Positions 22,839-32,926 of a DNA stretch of 64,000 bases are shown one piece after another. Below the pieces are notes generated by a model that saw only the letters and a list, made by a program, of their open reading frames with translations, did no database searches and was not told the origin of the DNA. Within the stretch, counting starts at the first letter, position 1, and every line of letters begins with the position of its first letter. The translations under genes were made by a program, and so were the position numbers. The stretch spans positions 127,501 through 191,500 of the forward strand of contig BDSI01000103.1 in assembly GCA_003117195.1 (NCBI GenBank). Reading direction: 5' to 3'. This stretch comes from Eudorina sp. 2006-703-Eu-15. Its lineage: Eukaryota > Chlorophyta > Chlorophyceae > Chlamydomonadales > Volvocaceae.

Positions 22839-25800
22839 GTCCCGCATTGTCCGCACATATGTCATTACCCCACCGGCCGCTGGTACACTGGCGTCCCTTC
22901 CGTACACTACCGTACGGCATCCATGCCGCGTTCGTACGCGTCCCTGCCTACAAATCCCTCCTTCCCCGCTTCTCATCCGTAGCCGCGCCACCACCATAGT
23001 AACCTGTTTGCTTTCATCCTGTTTGCTTTCACCTTGTTTAGTTACTGTATTCTTTCTTGCTCCCTTCCACTTTGCCTCACAACTTGCTTCCTTCCGCGTT
23101 CCCGCATGATGGACGACCGACGCTGCTTCCGTGGGGGCCATCACCATACATTCGTCATACATTTCACAGGTCGGTAAATAATCCGTTTGCGTGCGTCGTG
23201 CGTCTCCGTATTTAGTATTTGCGGTATGCTTTGCCTTGCGGTGGTGGCGCGGCTGCCTTGTCCGCGCGCCTGCATATGGTAAGTTTTTTCCTCGCAGGTT
23301 TTATGGTAAGTATATTGATACCTGGGATCGGGCGGGCGGGCGGGTTGCACTTCTAAACACACACACACACACACACACACACACGGCCGGTGTCGTACCA
23401 TATATCGCCGTGTTCAGTGTGCATGTCGTACTTTGAGACTTGGCGCTTCCCGTACAGCACTCCCGTACACCCTAGCCCTTCACCTCGGGACTCACTCGGA
23501 GTCCCGACCGCATCACCGCCCGACTTGCCTGCCTGCGCCGCTTGACCTCGGCATTGCCTTGACCTCGACGCTGGACCTTTACACACACCCGCCACGGGTC
23601 GGGCAAGGAGGATATTATGTACGCACACGGGCAAATCATTGGGCGCTACTCGGCCCCTCGAATGTCACGCACTCCTGTTCTGCCTGCCTGAGAAACACAC
23701 CCGCCACGGGTCGGGGTTCGAGTGGATTTCTTTGCTGAACAATCAACATACACCCACACGCAGGTGGCCATCGTCGCCGTGTTCACCAGCCCCTGGCCCA
23801 CGCGAACAAACATCATGGGGGCCGGCGACTCTGACGTGGCCCGGCTGCGCGTGGCCTGGGAGGAGATCATGGGGGCCCGCGGAGCGCTGCAGGCGGAGCG
23901 GCAGGCGGACCGGGCGGCGGCGGAGCAGGAGGAGGCGGAGGCTGCGGCTGCTGCCGGGGCCGCTGGCGCCGCGCAGCCCGGCTTCGCGCCGGGTGTGCTG
24001 TCGACTCTCCCGCCGCCGCCGCAAGCTGCCCAGACGCAAGACCAAGCCTTGCAGGCGGCGTTATCGCGGCTGAATCAGGAACAGCAGCAGCAGCACGCGA
24101 TGATGATCCAGCACTTGATACAGCAGCAACAGCAGCAGCAGCTGCTGCTGAGGGCGCTGCAACCTAGACAACCCTGGTCGGCTCTGCCGCAGTCACACAC
24201 ACGCCCCCCGGCGGCGCAGCCGCCGCTGTCGCAGTCACAGCCACAGCAGCAGCAGAAACACACTGGCAGGAAGTCCCAAAATGCCAATGCGACTGCGCAA
24301 CCGCAGCGCCCGCAGCCGCCCCTCCCGCCGCCGCCGCAGCAGCAGCAGCCCGTGCAGCAACTGCCACCGCATCTGGCGCCGCTGCCCGCGGGCGAAGCGG
24401 CGATGCTGCTGGAGTACAGGCAGCTGCTCACCAGCGCCCCGCAGACGCAGCGTGACGTGGCCCTCAAACTGTACGCCCGGGCCCTGCAGCAGGGACTGCG
24501 GGGCCCCGCCCAGCCGCCGCAGCAGCAGCAGCAGCACCATGTGAACATCCGGGTGCAGGGCTGGACGCCCTCGGAGGCGATCGACAACGGCTCCCGGAAC
24601 TACCTCATGCGGTTCGAGTACAAGGGGCTGCAGCTGGCGCAGGCGTTCAATGTGCAGGTGTGCGGCATGTCAAGGGTTGCATCATCAATTCATCATGTTT
24701 TGGTGTTTGGCTGGTAATATTGCTGACTTAACTGCAGCGTCTCGCATATCTGTCTGTTCTCTCGTGTTTGTTCTGCTGCACCCGGGCACACCCGTGCGTA
24801 CTGGTAGAGACACACACCTGGATGTCTTTTCATTTGATTAGCTGTTTTGTTGATGACACAAGGACAACAAGGCCTGTTGGGAAGCATGGGCTGGGGACAA
24901 CGGGGACTTGGAGTGCGCGGCGACGGCGGGGTGAGGGTGGAGGCGGAGGTATACCACCGGTGGAATCGAGAGACAGTCGCGCAGCCGTGGGTGGGCGTGT
25001 GTGCCGCGCTCCATACCGCGTCGTCGTCGTCTGGGGACAACGCGGCAGACGCAGCCCATATGCGCCTCGCCGCGCCGCGGGCCCCTCCCGCCCCGGCGTC
25101 TGAGCCTTCTTTCATGCGACCCCTGCGCCCCGACCCGACCCGACCCGACCCGACCAGCCCCGACCCGACCCGACCCCGACCCGACCAGCCCCGACCCGAC
25201 CCGACCCGACCCGACCCGACCCGCCTGGCTTGCTGCTGCAGACGTCCCAGGAGGCGGAGCTGCAGCATGTGATCGGTCAGGAGCGCGAGCTGACGGTGGG
25301 GATGGTCGCGTCCGCTATCGTGGACGAGCTGCGGGCCCGCGGCGCGCCGATCCCTCCGCTCGTGGACCGAGCCGTCAGCCAGGAGCAGGGGCTCAGCGGC
25401 GTTCAGCTGGACTTCCTCACCGACCTGCTCAAGAGCTGGCCGCCGCGGCCGCCGCCGCAGCAGCAGCAGCAGCACCGGCATCCTCAAGCTCACCTCCAGC
25501 CTCAGGCACAGCAGCAGCAGCAGGTGGGAGTCGGTGGTCCTCTAGCGGTCTCAGGACACACCGGCTGGGTGACGAGAGCCCGGCAGGCCAGTCCCTCTCC
25601 TGGTGCGTCAGCTGCGGCGACCGGGCCACCCACCGCGGCAACCCGAGGAAGCCCCGCCCTCTCGCTTGCCCCAGGCCCCGCCCCTGCGCCAGGGGTAGCG
25701 ACGGTACCATCCTCTGCGGCCGCTGATGCCTCCGGCCAGCAGCAACAACTGCAACAACCACAGCAGCAGCAGCAGGTGGCGACTGCGGTGGCTCATCATC

Positions 25801-26936
25801 AGGCGGCGGCGGCGGTGGCGGCACAGCGCGCACTCCAGCTGGTGGCAACAGCAGCCGGCGTGCAAGTGTTTTCCGGACGGAGCGCTGCGCAGCAGCGGCC
25901 GCAGCCGCCGATACCCGTGGCCCTGACGTCCGTGCAGCGCGCTGTCTTGGCGGCTGCGGCGGCGGCGGTGGCGTCAGGTGCGGTGCCTCGCGGGGGTCAG
26001 GACCTGGCGGCGGCCCAGCGACAACAACAACCGGGAGCGGCAGCGGCAGCGTCGGCGCCGGCGGGCTTGACCCGGGCTGCGCCGCATACGTGGTCGCCGC
26101 TGGGCACACAGACCCAGCCGGCCGTCGCCGTCGCAGGCGCTGCTGCCACCGGGCTGCACTTGCTGGCTCCGGGTCGCATGGCTGCGGCGGCGCCGACACA
26201 ACAGGTCCTCCAGCAGCATGTGCAGCACCAGCATCAGCATCAGCATCAGCAGCAGGGCCAGTACTACATGCAAGCACAGCTCGCCCGCGGGGGCCAGCAG
26301 TGGTCGCTGCTGGCGCAGCATTTACAGCAGCAGCAGCAGCGGTCGGGGCCGCCCGCGCATCCACAGCTGCTGCAACAGCCGACGCCGACGCCGGTCGCAC
26401 CAGTTGCGCAACAAGTGCCGGGGTCGGCAGCGCCGGCAGCGGCAGTGGGAGGCTCTCTGCCGCCGCAGCAGCAGCCCGCGCCGCAACCGCCTCCACAAGC
26501 AGCAGCACCGCAACAGCCAGCGCAACCCGCACTCCATCAACCGCCACAGCAGCCACCGCCAACGTCAGCGACGCAGCAGCAGCAGCAACAGCAACAGCGC
26601 CGACTGACGAAGCGAAGCCTTGTGACCTCTATGCAAGCGTCGCGCACAGTCACCTCCTCAACTGCCGTTCCAGCCTGGCGCCCTGCGCCGCCGGTTGCTG
26701 CGGCGCCGCCGCCCGTGCAAACGACGGCAGTACCTATGGCGGTGGCGGCGGCGCCGCCGCCGCCGCCGCCGCCCGGGAGCGGGTCCGCAGCAGCACCCCC
26801 GGGTCCCGGTGGTGCGCCTGCCGGTGTGGGAGGGACAGGGGGCCAGAACGCTGCGGTGCCGACTGCTGCCGCCGCGCCGCCGGGCGATGGCACAAGCGCC
26901 TTCAGTACGCTTGGGGACATATGGGACACATTATAG
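10554..26936 (+). CDS. Giant low-complexity protein (~4,000 residues) with an N-terminal Tudor-like segment, unknown function
   Basis: Nine-exon model: 10554..10810, 10948..11023, 11164..11340, 11637..11891, 12274..20301, 20649..21176, 22580..22693, 23764..24657, 25242..26936 (stop TAG). Junctions from exon 2 onward are clean and phase 0. The exon 1/2 junction is doubtful because its acceptor is GAG; a donor at 10720 looks better but has no in-phase acceptor. The N-terminus has a basic nuclear-signal-like stretch (ARKKKRLEQ). Around residues 225-275, LRLHVFYHEELPAGRWYSG and VRWDAWEH followed by EVTYGEVLLG resemble a Tudor/PWWP-type chromatin-reader fold (inference). The 8-kb exon is almost wholly Gln-, Ala-, Gly-, Pro- and acidic tracts. 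Islands of order lie near YLPAQLLHGYCLYLQ, VEVEVQVQLHRCVIPGAVRL, and in exons 6-9 (RSLRYLLQILLAARRVYRT-like amphipathic helices; NYLMRFEYKGLQLAQAF; GMVASAIVDELRARG). I do not recognise the family. A nuclear scaffold or transcription/chromatin role is a guess. Confidence 0.7.
21356..21415 (+). repeat. Dispersed repeat family B fragment with AC tail
   Basis: GCATGTCACGCACGCCTGCT followed by CTGCCTGCC and a short ACACACAC run, in intron 6 of the giant gene. It matches the fuller family B copies at 22481-22533, 23637-23690 and 60622-60672. Confidence 0.55.
21893..22045 (+). repeat. Duplicated intronic block C with (AC)n tail, copy 1
   Basis: Contains GAGAGTGCTTCGGCGGTCTC, then CCGTATGGGGCG, then GTCGGCCCGGCAGATATGTA and ACGATT, followed immediately by about 27 AC units. 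It shares nearly the whole block, in the same order and joined to the same tail, with 22315-22464. Confidence 0.75.
22315..22464 (+). repeat. Duplicated intronic block C with (AC)n tail, copy 2
   Basis: Second copy of the block at 21893-22045, in the same intron and orientation, again ending GGCAGATATGTAACGATT plus (AC)n of about 21 units. Differences from copy 1 are concentrated just before and after the CCGTATGGGGCG core, where a GC-rich insertion lies. Confidence 0.75.
22481..22533 (+). repeat. Dispersed repeat family B copy
   Basis: Reads ATTGGGCGCCACTCGGCCC, then TTCGCATGTCACGCACTCC and TGTTCTGCCTGC. It is nearly identical to segments at 23637-23690 and 60622-60672 and sits just downstream of the (AC)n tail of block C copy 2. 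Confidence 0.7.
22741..22835. repeat. (AC)n microsatellite, ~47 units
   Basis: Uninterrupted dinucleotide run in intron 7 of the giant gene, starting 47 bp after the 5' splice site at 22694. It is the longest simple repeat in the window. Confidence 0.95.
23637..23690 (+). repeat. Dispersed repeat family B copy
   Basis: Reads CATTGGGCGCTACTCGGCCC, then CTCGAATGTCACGCACTCC and TGTTCTGCCTGCC, followed by a short ACACAC stretch. It lies in intron 7 of the giant gene. Confidence 0.7.
25129..25223. repeat. CGACC pentanucleotide microsatellite
   Basis: CGACC/CCAGC pentamers repeated about 19 times, ending only about 20 bp before the exon 9 acceptor (AG at 25240-25241) of the giant gene. It therefore forms part of the pyrimidine-rich region of that 3' splice site. 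Confidence 0.85.
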
Positions 26937-29830
26937 CGTAATAGGCGCTGGAGGTCTTTGGATGCTGTACGGGAGAATGGGTTACTTACTGCCCCCGGGA
27001 CGGAGCGTCGCATCCTCGTCGGCGGAGTGTTCCTGGGGGATCCGCTGCTAGATTAGACAGGCACCAACCCTGGGCGGCGAGAAAGAGGGCGGCGCCTTGG
27101 ACAGGGGGTTATTAGGTGTGTAGAGCCGGGGCATGCACGCAGTGCCGTGGGAGGGGCGCGGCTGGTGCCCTGCGGGTGGGCTTCTCCCTAGAGGCCCATG
27201 TCCTTGGCAAGGGAAGGACCTGTCTGTGTGTGTGCCGTGTTGAGCGGCTTTGGCGCATGCTGATCATTTTCGGTGTCGTCTGCAGTAGCCAGCTGTTGAA
27301 TACGGCTAGTGAAGCCCGGGGCATTATACCCGGGAACGTTTGGGGTGGCGGCGGCGGTGGTGGTAGTGGCGGTGGTGGCGTTGGCGGTGGTGGCGGTGGC
27401 GGTGGCGTAGGGATGCGTTCTGAGGACTGCTGCACGGGGTTCGGGACCTCGGACGGGCCCGGCATTTGGGTTTCCGTAAGCGCGGCCAGGTCCTTCGCAG
27501 GCTGCCATGCTGTGCTGCTCCCCAACCGGAAGAGATCCCGCCAGGACGGGCCTTTGTCTTCGGGTTGCCTGATTTCTAAAACCCGAACAAGTGGTGGTGT
27601 CTGGGTCTCAGCTTGTATGACCTGCTGTGACTTGTTTGACCTCCAGGGACTGCTGTTTGCACGAATATGGTCGGCCTTATCATGACTCGGGCTGTGGCAA
27701 GAGGTCGGTCGCTTACCTTGTTGTGGGCTGCTTTCCTTTGTGCACCTGCAGTCTGTTTCCTTATCGGATGGGGTTCCTGTGGTGGCCGGGCTCTTTTTGT
27801 GGGCTGCTTTCCTTTGTGTGCATGCAGTCTGTTTCCTGAACCGATGAGGTTCCCTTGGCGGCCGGGATCGGTGTTTGTTTCCGTTTGGTTTTTTGTAGAG
27901 GACAACGGCACAGATTCAATTCCGTACTCAGGGACTCTAGATGCAAGACGCTAGGTGCAAGAATCAGCGGGTTAGGGTTAGGGTTAGGGCAGAGTCGGGT
28001 GCGCTTTTGTCAGTCAGTATAGCGGGAGCAGTCGGTGGGAGTGTTGAACAGGTTGGCGCAGCAGCAATAACGGTTGACATTGGCAGATTCGCCTCTGCGA
28101 GTTTCTCTGCTGTACAAAATTTCACTTGCCGGCCGCCCTTGAAGCGCGTGATGGGTTCGCGGGGGGAAGGTGCAAGGCTGCAGGGCTGCGGTGCCGGATG
28201 TGTGTACCTAGGCCGCCACCCGCCAACCTGTGTGATACCGAGATACTTCGTGTGAGATGCGTATGTGCAGTCTTTTTTTGTTCAGAGCTTAATCCAGGGT
28301 TCTGTTGATGCCGCATCTGTAGGCGTACTACAGTATCCAGGAAGGTCCTCACGATTTGTTGGCGTCTAGTCCTGGATCATTCAACGCAACTCGGGATGCA
28401 ACACTGGGGATGGACTCTCGGGGTACGACACGGTACGACAGGGCAGGGCAGGACCACCAAAGCTTTGGGCAGGATGGATTCTGGGTGATGTACAGGCAGG
28501 TACACAGACAGACAATCAGACAGATAGATCGGATTGCCACGGATGGAGGAGCGGGTTCACCCGCATGCTCTCACGCACACACACAGGGAAGGGCTGGGAT
28601 CCGACCTACGGTATGCGGGCGGCGGTCTGGCGCCCGCCACCGACGGGTCCCCTCCGCACCGCACCGATCCACCGAATCGTTGCCGGCCTCGAGCCGCGCT
28701 TCCTTTCCGCGTGGATGGGCGAATGCCGGTCGTGTTCTGTGCGTGGCGGATGCGCTTGTCGGTTGGCTAAGTTTGTTTCATAACGAGGGTTTGTGAACCA
28801 TCGAAAGCCGCGGGTGCACGGACGCATCCGTGTTGAGGCTATGGCGCCTTGGGGCGCCGGCGTCCTTCAAGTCCTGCGATCTCGAGTTGACGTTAAGATG
28901 CGCCAGCCATGCCGTCGGGGAACGGCCGTTGACCCTCCCTTGCAATGAGAGCAGCCTGGGTGCAGGGCCTCTCGGTGCGCACACCCAGTTGTGACGACGA
29001 CTGGGGGACCAGCTCGAATGTGCAAGCAAGGGGAGTGGCAACCACGTCTGCGGTGTCGTGTACGCTCTCTCTCGGTCCTGACCTGGGCTCGACACCAGTG
29101 CAGCTTTGCGAGCTTCGGACAGACGGATAGATGAACAAATACAGCAGCATCCGAACAGCGCGCAATTTGTTATATGTGCGTGCAACGCTGGATGCTGAGA
29201 TGCCGAGATGGCAGTGACGCGTGCGCTGATTGGTCTGTCCAGAATTCCCAAATCTGGCGATGAGGTGCCAAGCCCTGGGCTTCCCACGGCGATCCAGATG
29301 GTTCGAGGAAACAGACATCATACCTGCGTACCGTACCTTCCAAGCTTCCACCCTTCGTGCCCCTACCTACTCATTCCATTCAGAACCAACATTCGGTATC
29401 TGCCCATCTTCCGCCGGTCGACCGCACCAACGCGACCCCGCGATGGCCCCCATGTCAGATCCCGTCCCCGACGCCGCAACCGATGGCCGCGACCTGCCGG
29501 GTGTGGGGCCCCATCGCACCCCCAGCTTGACCGGTGCGCACCCATCTTCGGTGCCTGACCGTCGCGTCCGTCCTCCCCGGTTGCAGCCCAGCGCATTGCC
29601 CCCGCACGTCCTCTGTGGCCTGCCTCTCTCGTCATTGGCTGTTGGGATTTCAGGATCCCATCGCGGGCTCGAACACCGGCCTTGGTGAAATACGGTCTTC
29701 GGGAAATGCGGGAAAAACAATTGTCCGTCGGAACAGTACAAGCACGCCCAAGGAGAGGGGGCCGACCGTTCTTGGGGGCCATTTGGGGAGCATCCAGATG
29801 CCAGATATCCGCTACCCCTAGGTTAGGGTG
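26937..29830. other. Convergent intergenic region, no supported gene
   Basis: 2.9 kb between the stop codons of the rightward giant gene and the leftward QPT gene. It should contain both 3' untranslated regions. I see no spliced or single-exon ORF with recognisable features. It holds a GGTGGC-type repeat (about 27340-27410), a near-duplicate pair around 27705-27760 and 27800-27840 (TGTGGGCTGCTTTCCTTTGT recurs), and a TTAGGG tract at 27971-27989. Confidence 0.5.
27971..27989 (+). repeat. Interstitial telomere-like tract (TTAGGG)3
   Basis: GTTAGGGTTAGGGTTAGGG, three perfect TTAGGG units in intergenic DNA. Telomere repeats in green algae vary (TTTAGGG, TTTTAGGG, TTAGGG), so this may or may not match the organism's own telomere. 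Confidence 0.6.
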
Positions 29831-32800
29831 CTATTGGGTCTCAATATTGAGCGAAATGTCCAGGGCCGTCACGGAGTGGGTCAGGGCCCCCACGCTCACG
29901 TACGTCACCCCCGTGGCGGCAATCGTACGGATGGACGAGAGCGTGACGTTGCCCGAGGCCTCCGTCTCCGCCAGGTCGCCGATGCGCGCCACCGCCTGCA
30001 TGCCGTACGTATCCGTACAGTACGACCAAACACAAACATGGACTGAGGAGGACCCACCGGGCTCCGATGTGATTGGATCCATCTTACGAATGCCGTCATT
30101 CTGTCAGGCACCATTCACCCCTTCGTGCAAGGGCCGGCAGGCGAGTGAGAGCTTGGGGCACGCGCGCACGCCACGTCGGGTCGGGTCGGCTAGATGCCCC
30201 CCTGAACGTGCCATCATGCCCTAACGGAGTACAGGGACCGAGCTGCTTGCGCCTCTATGTCCTGTAGGGCCCCATCCCCCTGCGGCATGCCAGTCAAGAC
30301 AGTGAAACCGCGCCCTGCCGGTGTCCCCCCCCATCATCAGCATCAGCATCATCAGCAGCAGCAGCGGCGGCTGGCAACTCGCAACTCACCTCCGCCATCA
30401 GCGAGACATCCACGCCGCCCTCCTTGGACGCGTCCCTCCGGGCCATGTTGTCCAGCATGACCCTCCGCAGGTGCGGCGCAGGCGCGGCAGTCGCCGCATC
30501 ATCCGCGGTCCCCTCGGCGGTTCCCTCCGCGGCGGCGGCAGCGGCGGCGGCAGCGGCGGCGCGCGTCGCCTTGAGGATCTCCACCACCTCGTCCACCTCC
30601 TCCAGGGTGGACGTCTCCACTTCGATGCTCATCGAGTCACCCAGGCCCTCAGCCCTGCACACCCAAGTGGGCGCACTCGCTTATCCACCCAAAGGGGTAA
30701 TCGTGCAAATGCCCCCGCACGTCTCTGTGCGCTCTGTAGAGACGTCTGGCTAGTGGCTGGGCATCCAGACGCAGCGCGCATATCAGACCACCTGCTACCG
30801 CCTGCTAGCACCTGCTACTGCCTGCTACCACCTGCTACCGCCTGACAACGCGGTTTGCCATCACGGGATTGCATTCCGGTGCGGGTTGGCTCACTGCGGG
30901 GCGGTGCTTGCAAAACCTGAGTTGCGCCCCGGCCACGCATTCCCGGTTCGAGGTCGTGGCCCCTGTCCAAAACTGCCGCCGCCGCGCACCCGCGCACCTG
31001 ATGTACTCTTCCGCTCGCTGTACGGCAGCCCTGATGCCGCCCGCCGCCGCGATGTGGTTGTCCTTGATCATCATCATGTCGTACAGGCCCATCCTGTGGT
31101 TGGTGCCGCCGCCTATGAGCACCGCCCATTTGTCCAGGACGCGCAGACCTGCCCGACGGGGGGAGAAGACGGCCGACAGGGAGACCGAAGTAGATTGGGG
31201 AGGGGGCTCTGTGTCCCGTTCATCATAATGGCTCAGCATCCGCCACCAGGTCCTCACAACGCGGGCATCCTACAGCCTCCTACTGCCGTTACCCCACACA
31301 ATTCCCACCCGCACGCAGGCACGCTTGGTTGCGGTCCAACGTCCTCGGCAGCGCGATGCAAACTGCGCGACAACCGCCGCGCAGCGCCACGCCACTCACC
31401 GGGTACCGTTTTCCGGGTCTCCAGAACCTTCGTAGGCAGACCCTCCAGCGCTGACACCATGGCGGCAGTGGCCGTCGCGATGCCGCTCATCCGCTGCGGA
31501 GCGCAGACGCGGGTTCAGTTATCGGCCGAGACCGAGATTACTGTAGTTCAGTAAGCATGTCCACATCTCATGAGGCGTCCCAAGCCATGAGTAGCTGGGT
31601 AGCCCCATCAGCAATCCCAAGTTGTGGCAGCAGACCGTGGCGCTGTCAGCCGGTAGCCCTCCCCATCCCGCAGCACCAGCAGCAGCACCAGCAGCAGCAC
31701 AGCACCAGCAGCACAGCACCAGCAGCACCAGCACCAGCAGCACCAGCAGCGCAGTATAGACATGTCTACCAATTTCCTACATCCCCATCCCGCGCGCAGC
31801 AAGGTGTGCCCCGCACCCCACAGACCTACCTGCATGAAGTTGAGCATGATGCGCTCCGCCACCAGGATGGACCGGGCGCTGCCGCGGAGCACCCCCAGCA
31901 CCTGGCCGGGCACCACGTGGTCGCCGTCCCGGGCTCGCCATTCGACCTGCACACGAAAGCGCGAGACACAGACACATTTACACACACGAACCTGTTGTTT
32001 GTACACGAAACGTACTAAACACACGAGAACACCCGAGGGCGCACAGTACGTCAGTGAGTGAAGCAGAACAGCAGAGAGACAGACATGGAAAGAGGTGGAT
32101 TCGGATGCGACGCCACAAGAGTGCCGTCGGGAACTGCATTGGGATTGCTGATGGGGGTTTACACGCCGTACGGGTTACGGCAGTGTACAGCGCGCGTTTC
32201 CAACACAACGGCTGCCTGGATGCACTGCGATCGCCCCCCAAACCTTGGCATCAACCTTACATTCACCTGCGCAATCACGGGCGGAAGTACTATGCATTCT
32301 GCAGTGCATCGTATTGTGGCTAATACTGGCATGGCTGACAGTCATGGCTTGCAGTACGAAATGTACGTACCTCGACGGTCGGGTCAACCGCCGTCAGGAC
32401 TTCGTCGGCAACACCCAAGCCTGCCAGGACCCCAGGGCTCTTTGCTGTAAACGTTGCAACAGCTTGCGTTTCCGCAGGGATCCTGCGCTTTAGGCAGCAT
32501 TTTAACAAGGACAATTTTGGGCACTCCGTGAGACAGCTTTCGACATAAGCAGAGGCAAGGCTTGCACTTCATTTCACGCCTCAAGATTCACGCGTCATGG
32601 ACACTTTACTCTTTTCTATTACCTCGGCTGCAACCCGTCAACCCTCTTCTGCAGCCATGACTTACGTAGCGAGCGTAGTGACGTCTCCTCGGTCTCCCGC
32701 ATCCTCCTCAAGGGCCGAATTGATAACCTGTATCCGAAAGCAGGCCGTGTTCGACTAACTCATGGCCATCGAGCGAGGTACTCGGCATGCGGCCGCCGCG

Positions 32801-32926
32801 CACCTTTGCTACCTCGACTGTGGGATGTGCTGGACATGGAACTGTGATGTAGTCCCTACACACAGATTAATATCAGATCTGGAGGAAAGCGACAGTATCT
32901 TACATAATTGCTTACTTTGTTGCCAT
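29831..32926 (-). CDS. QPT: Quinolinate phosphoribosyltransferase (nicotinate-nucleotide pyrophosphorylase, carboxylating)
   Basis: Converts quinolinate and PRPP to nicotinate mononucleotide, CO2 and PPi in de novo NAD synthesis. Complete nine-exon model, about 339 residues: 32926..32916, 32855..32813, 32727..32666, 32482..32371, 31946..31830, 31493..31400, 31148..30998, 30654..30390, 29995..29831, all in phase. Family landmarks in order: [12 protein letters not shown] (PRTase N-domain), [86 protein letters not shown], and [16 protein letters not shown] at the end. The first coding exon is only 11 nt (ATG then a GTAAGC donor). Starting there gives [18 protein letters not shown], matching the plant-type start context, with no evident transit peptide, so the enzyme may be cytosolic or its targeting weak. 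Residues about 229-261 are an Ala-rich insertion just before VMLDN, absent from typical members. Confidence 0.93.
31674..31752. repeat. CACCAGCAG repeat in QPT intron
   Basis: Imperfect CAGCAC/CACCAG trinucleotide-based run in the intron between QPT exons 5 and 6. It is intronic, so it does not encode a Gln tract. Confidence 0.8.

Noticed and set aside
24657..24720. Possible end of the giant gene at the TAA near 24716
   Set aside because: A GTGTGC donor after 24657 joins in phase to the exon at 25242, which continues with coherent helical sequence to 26936, so read-through to that TAA is intronic.
28893..29351. 152-codon minus-strand frame downstream of QPT
   Set aside because: It has no recognisable domain and no splice partners; it lies where convergent 3' untranslated regions are expected.
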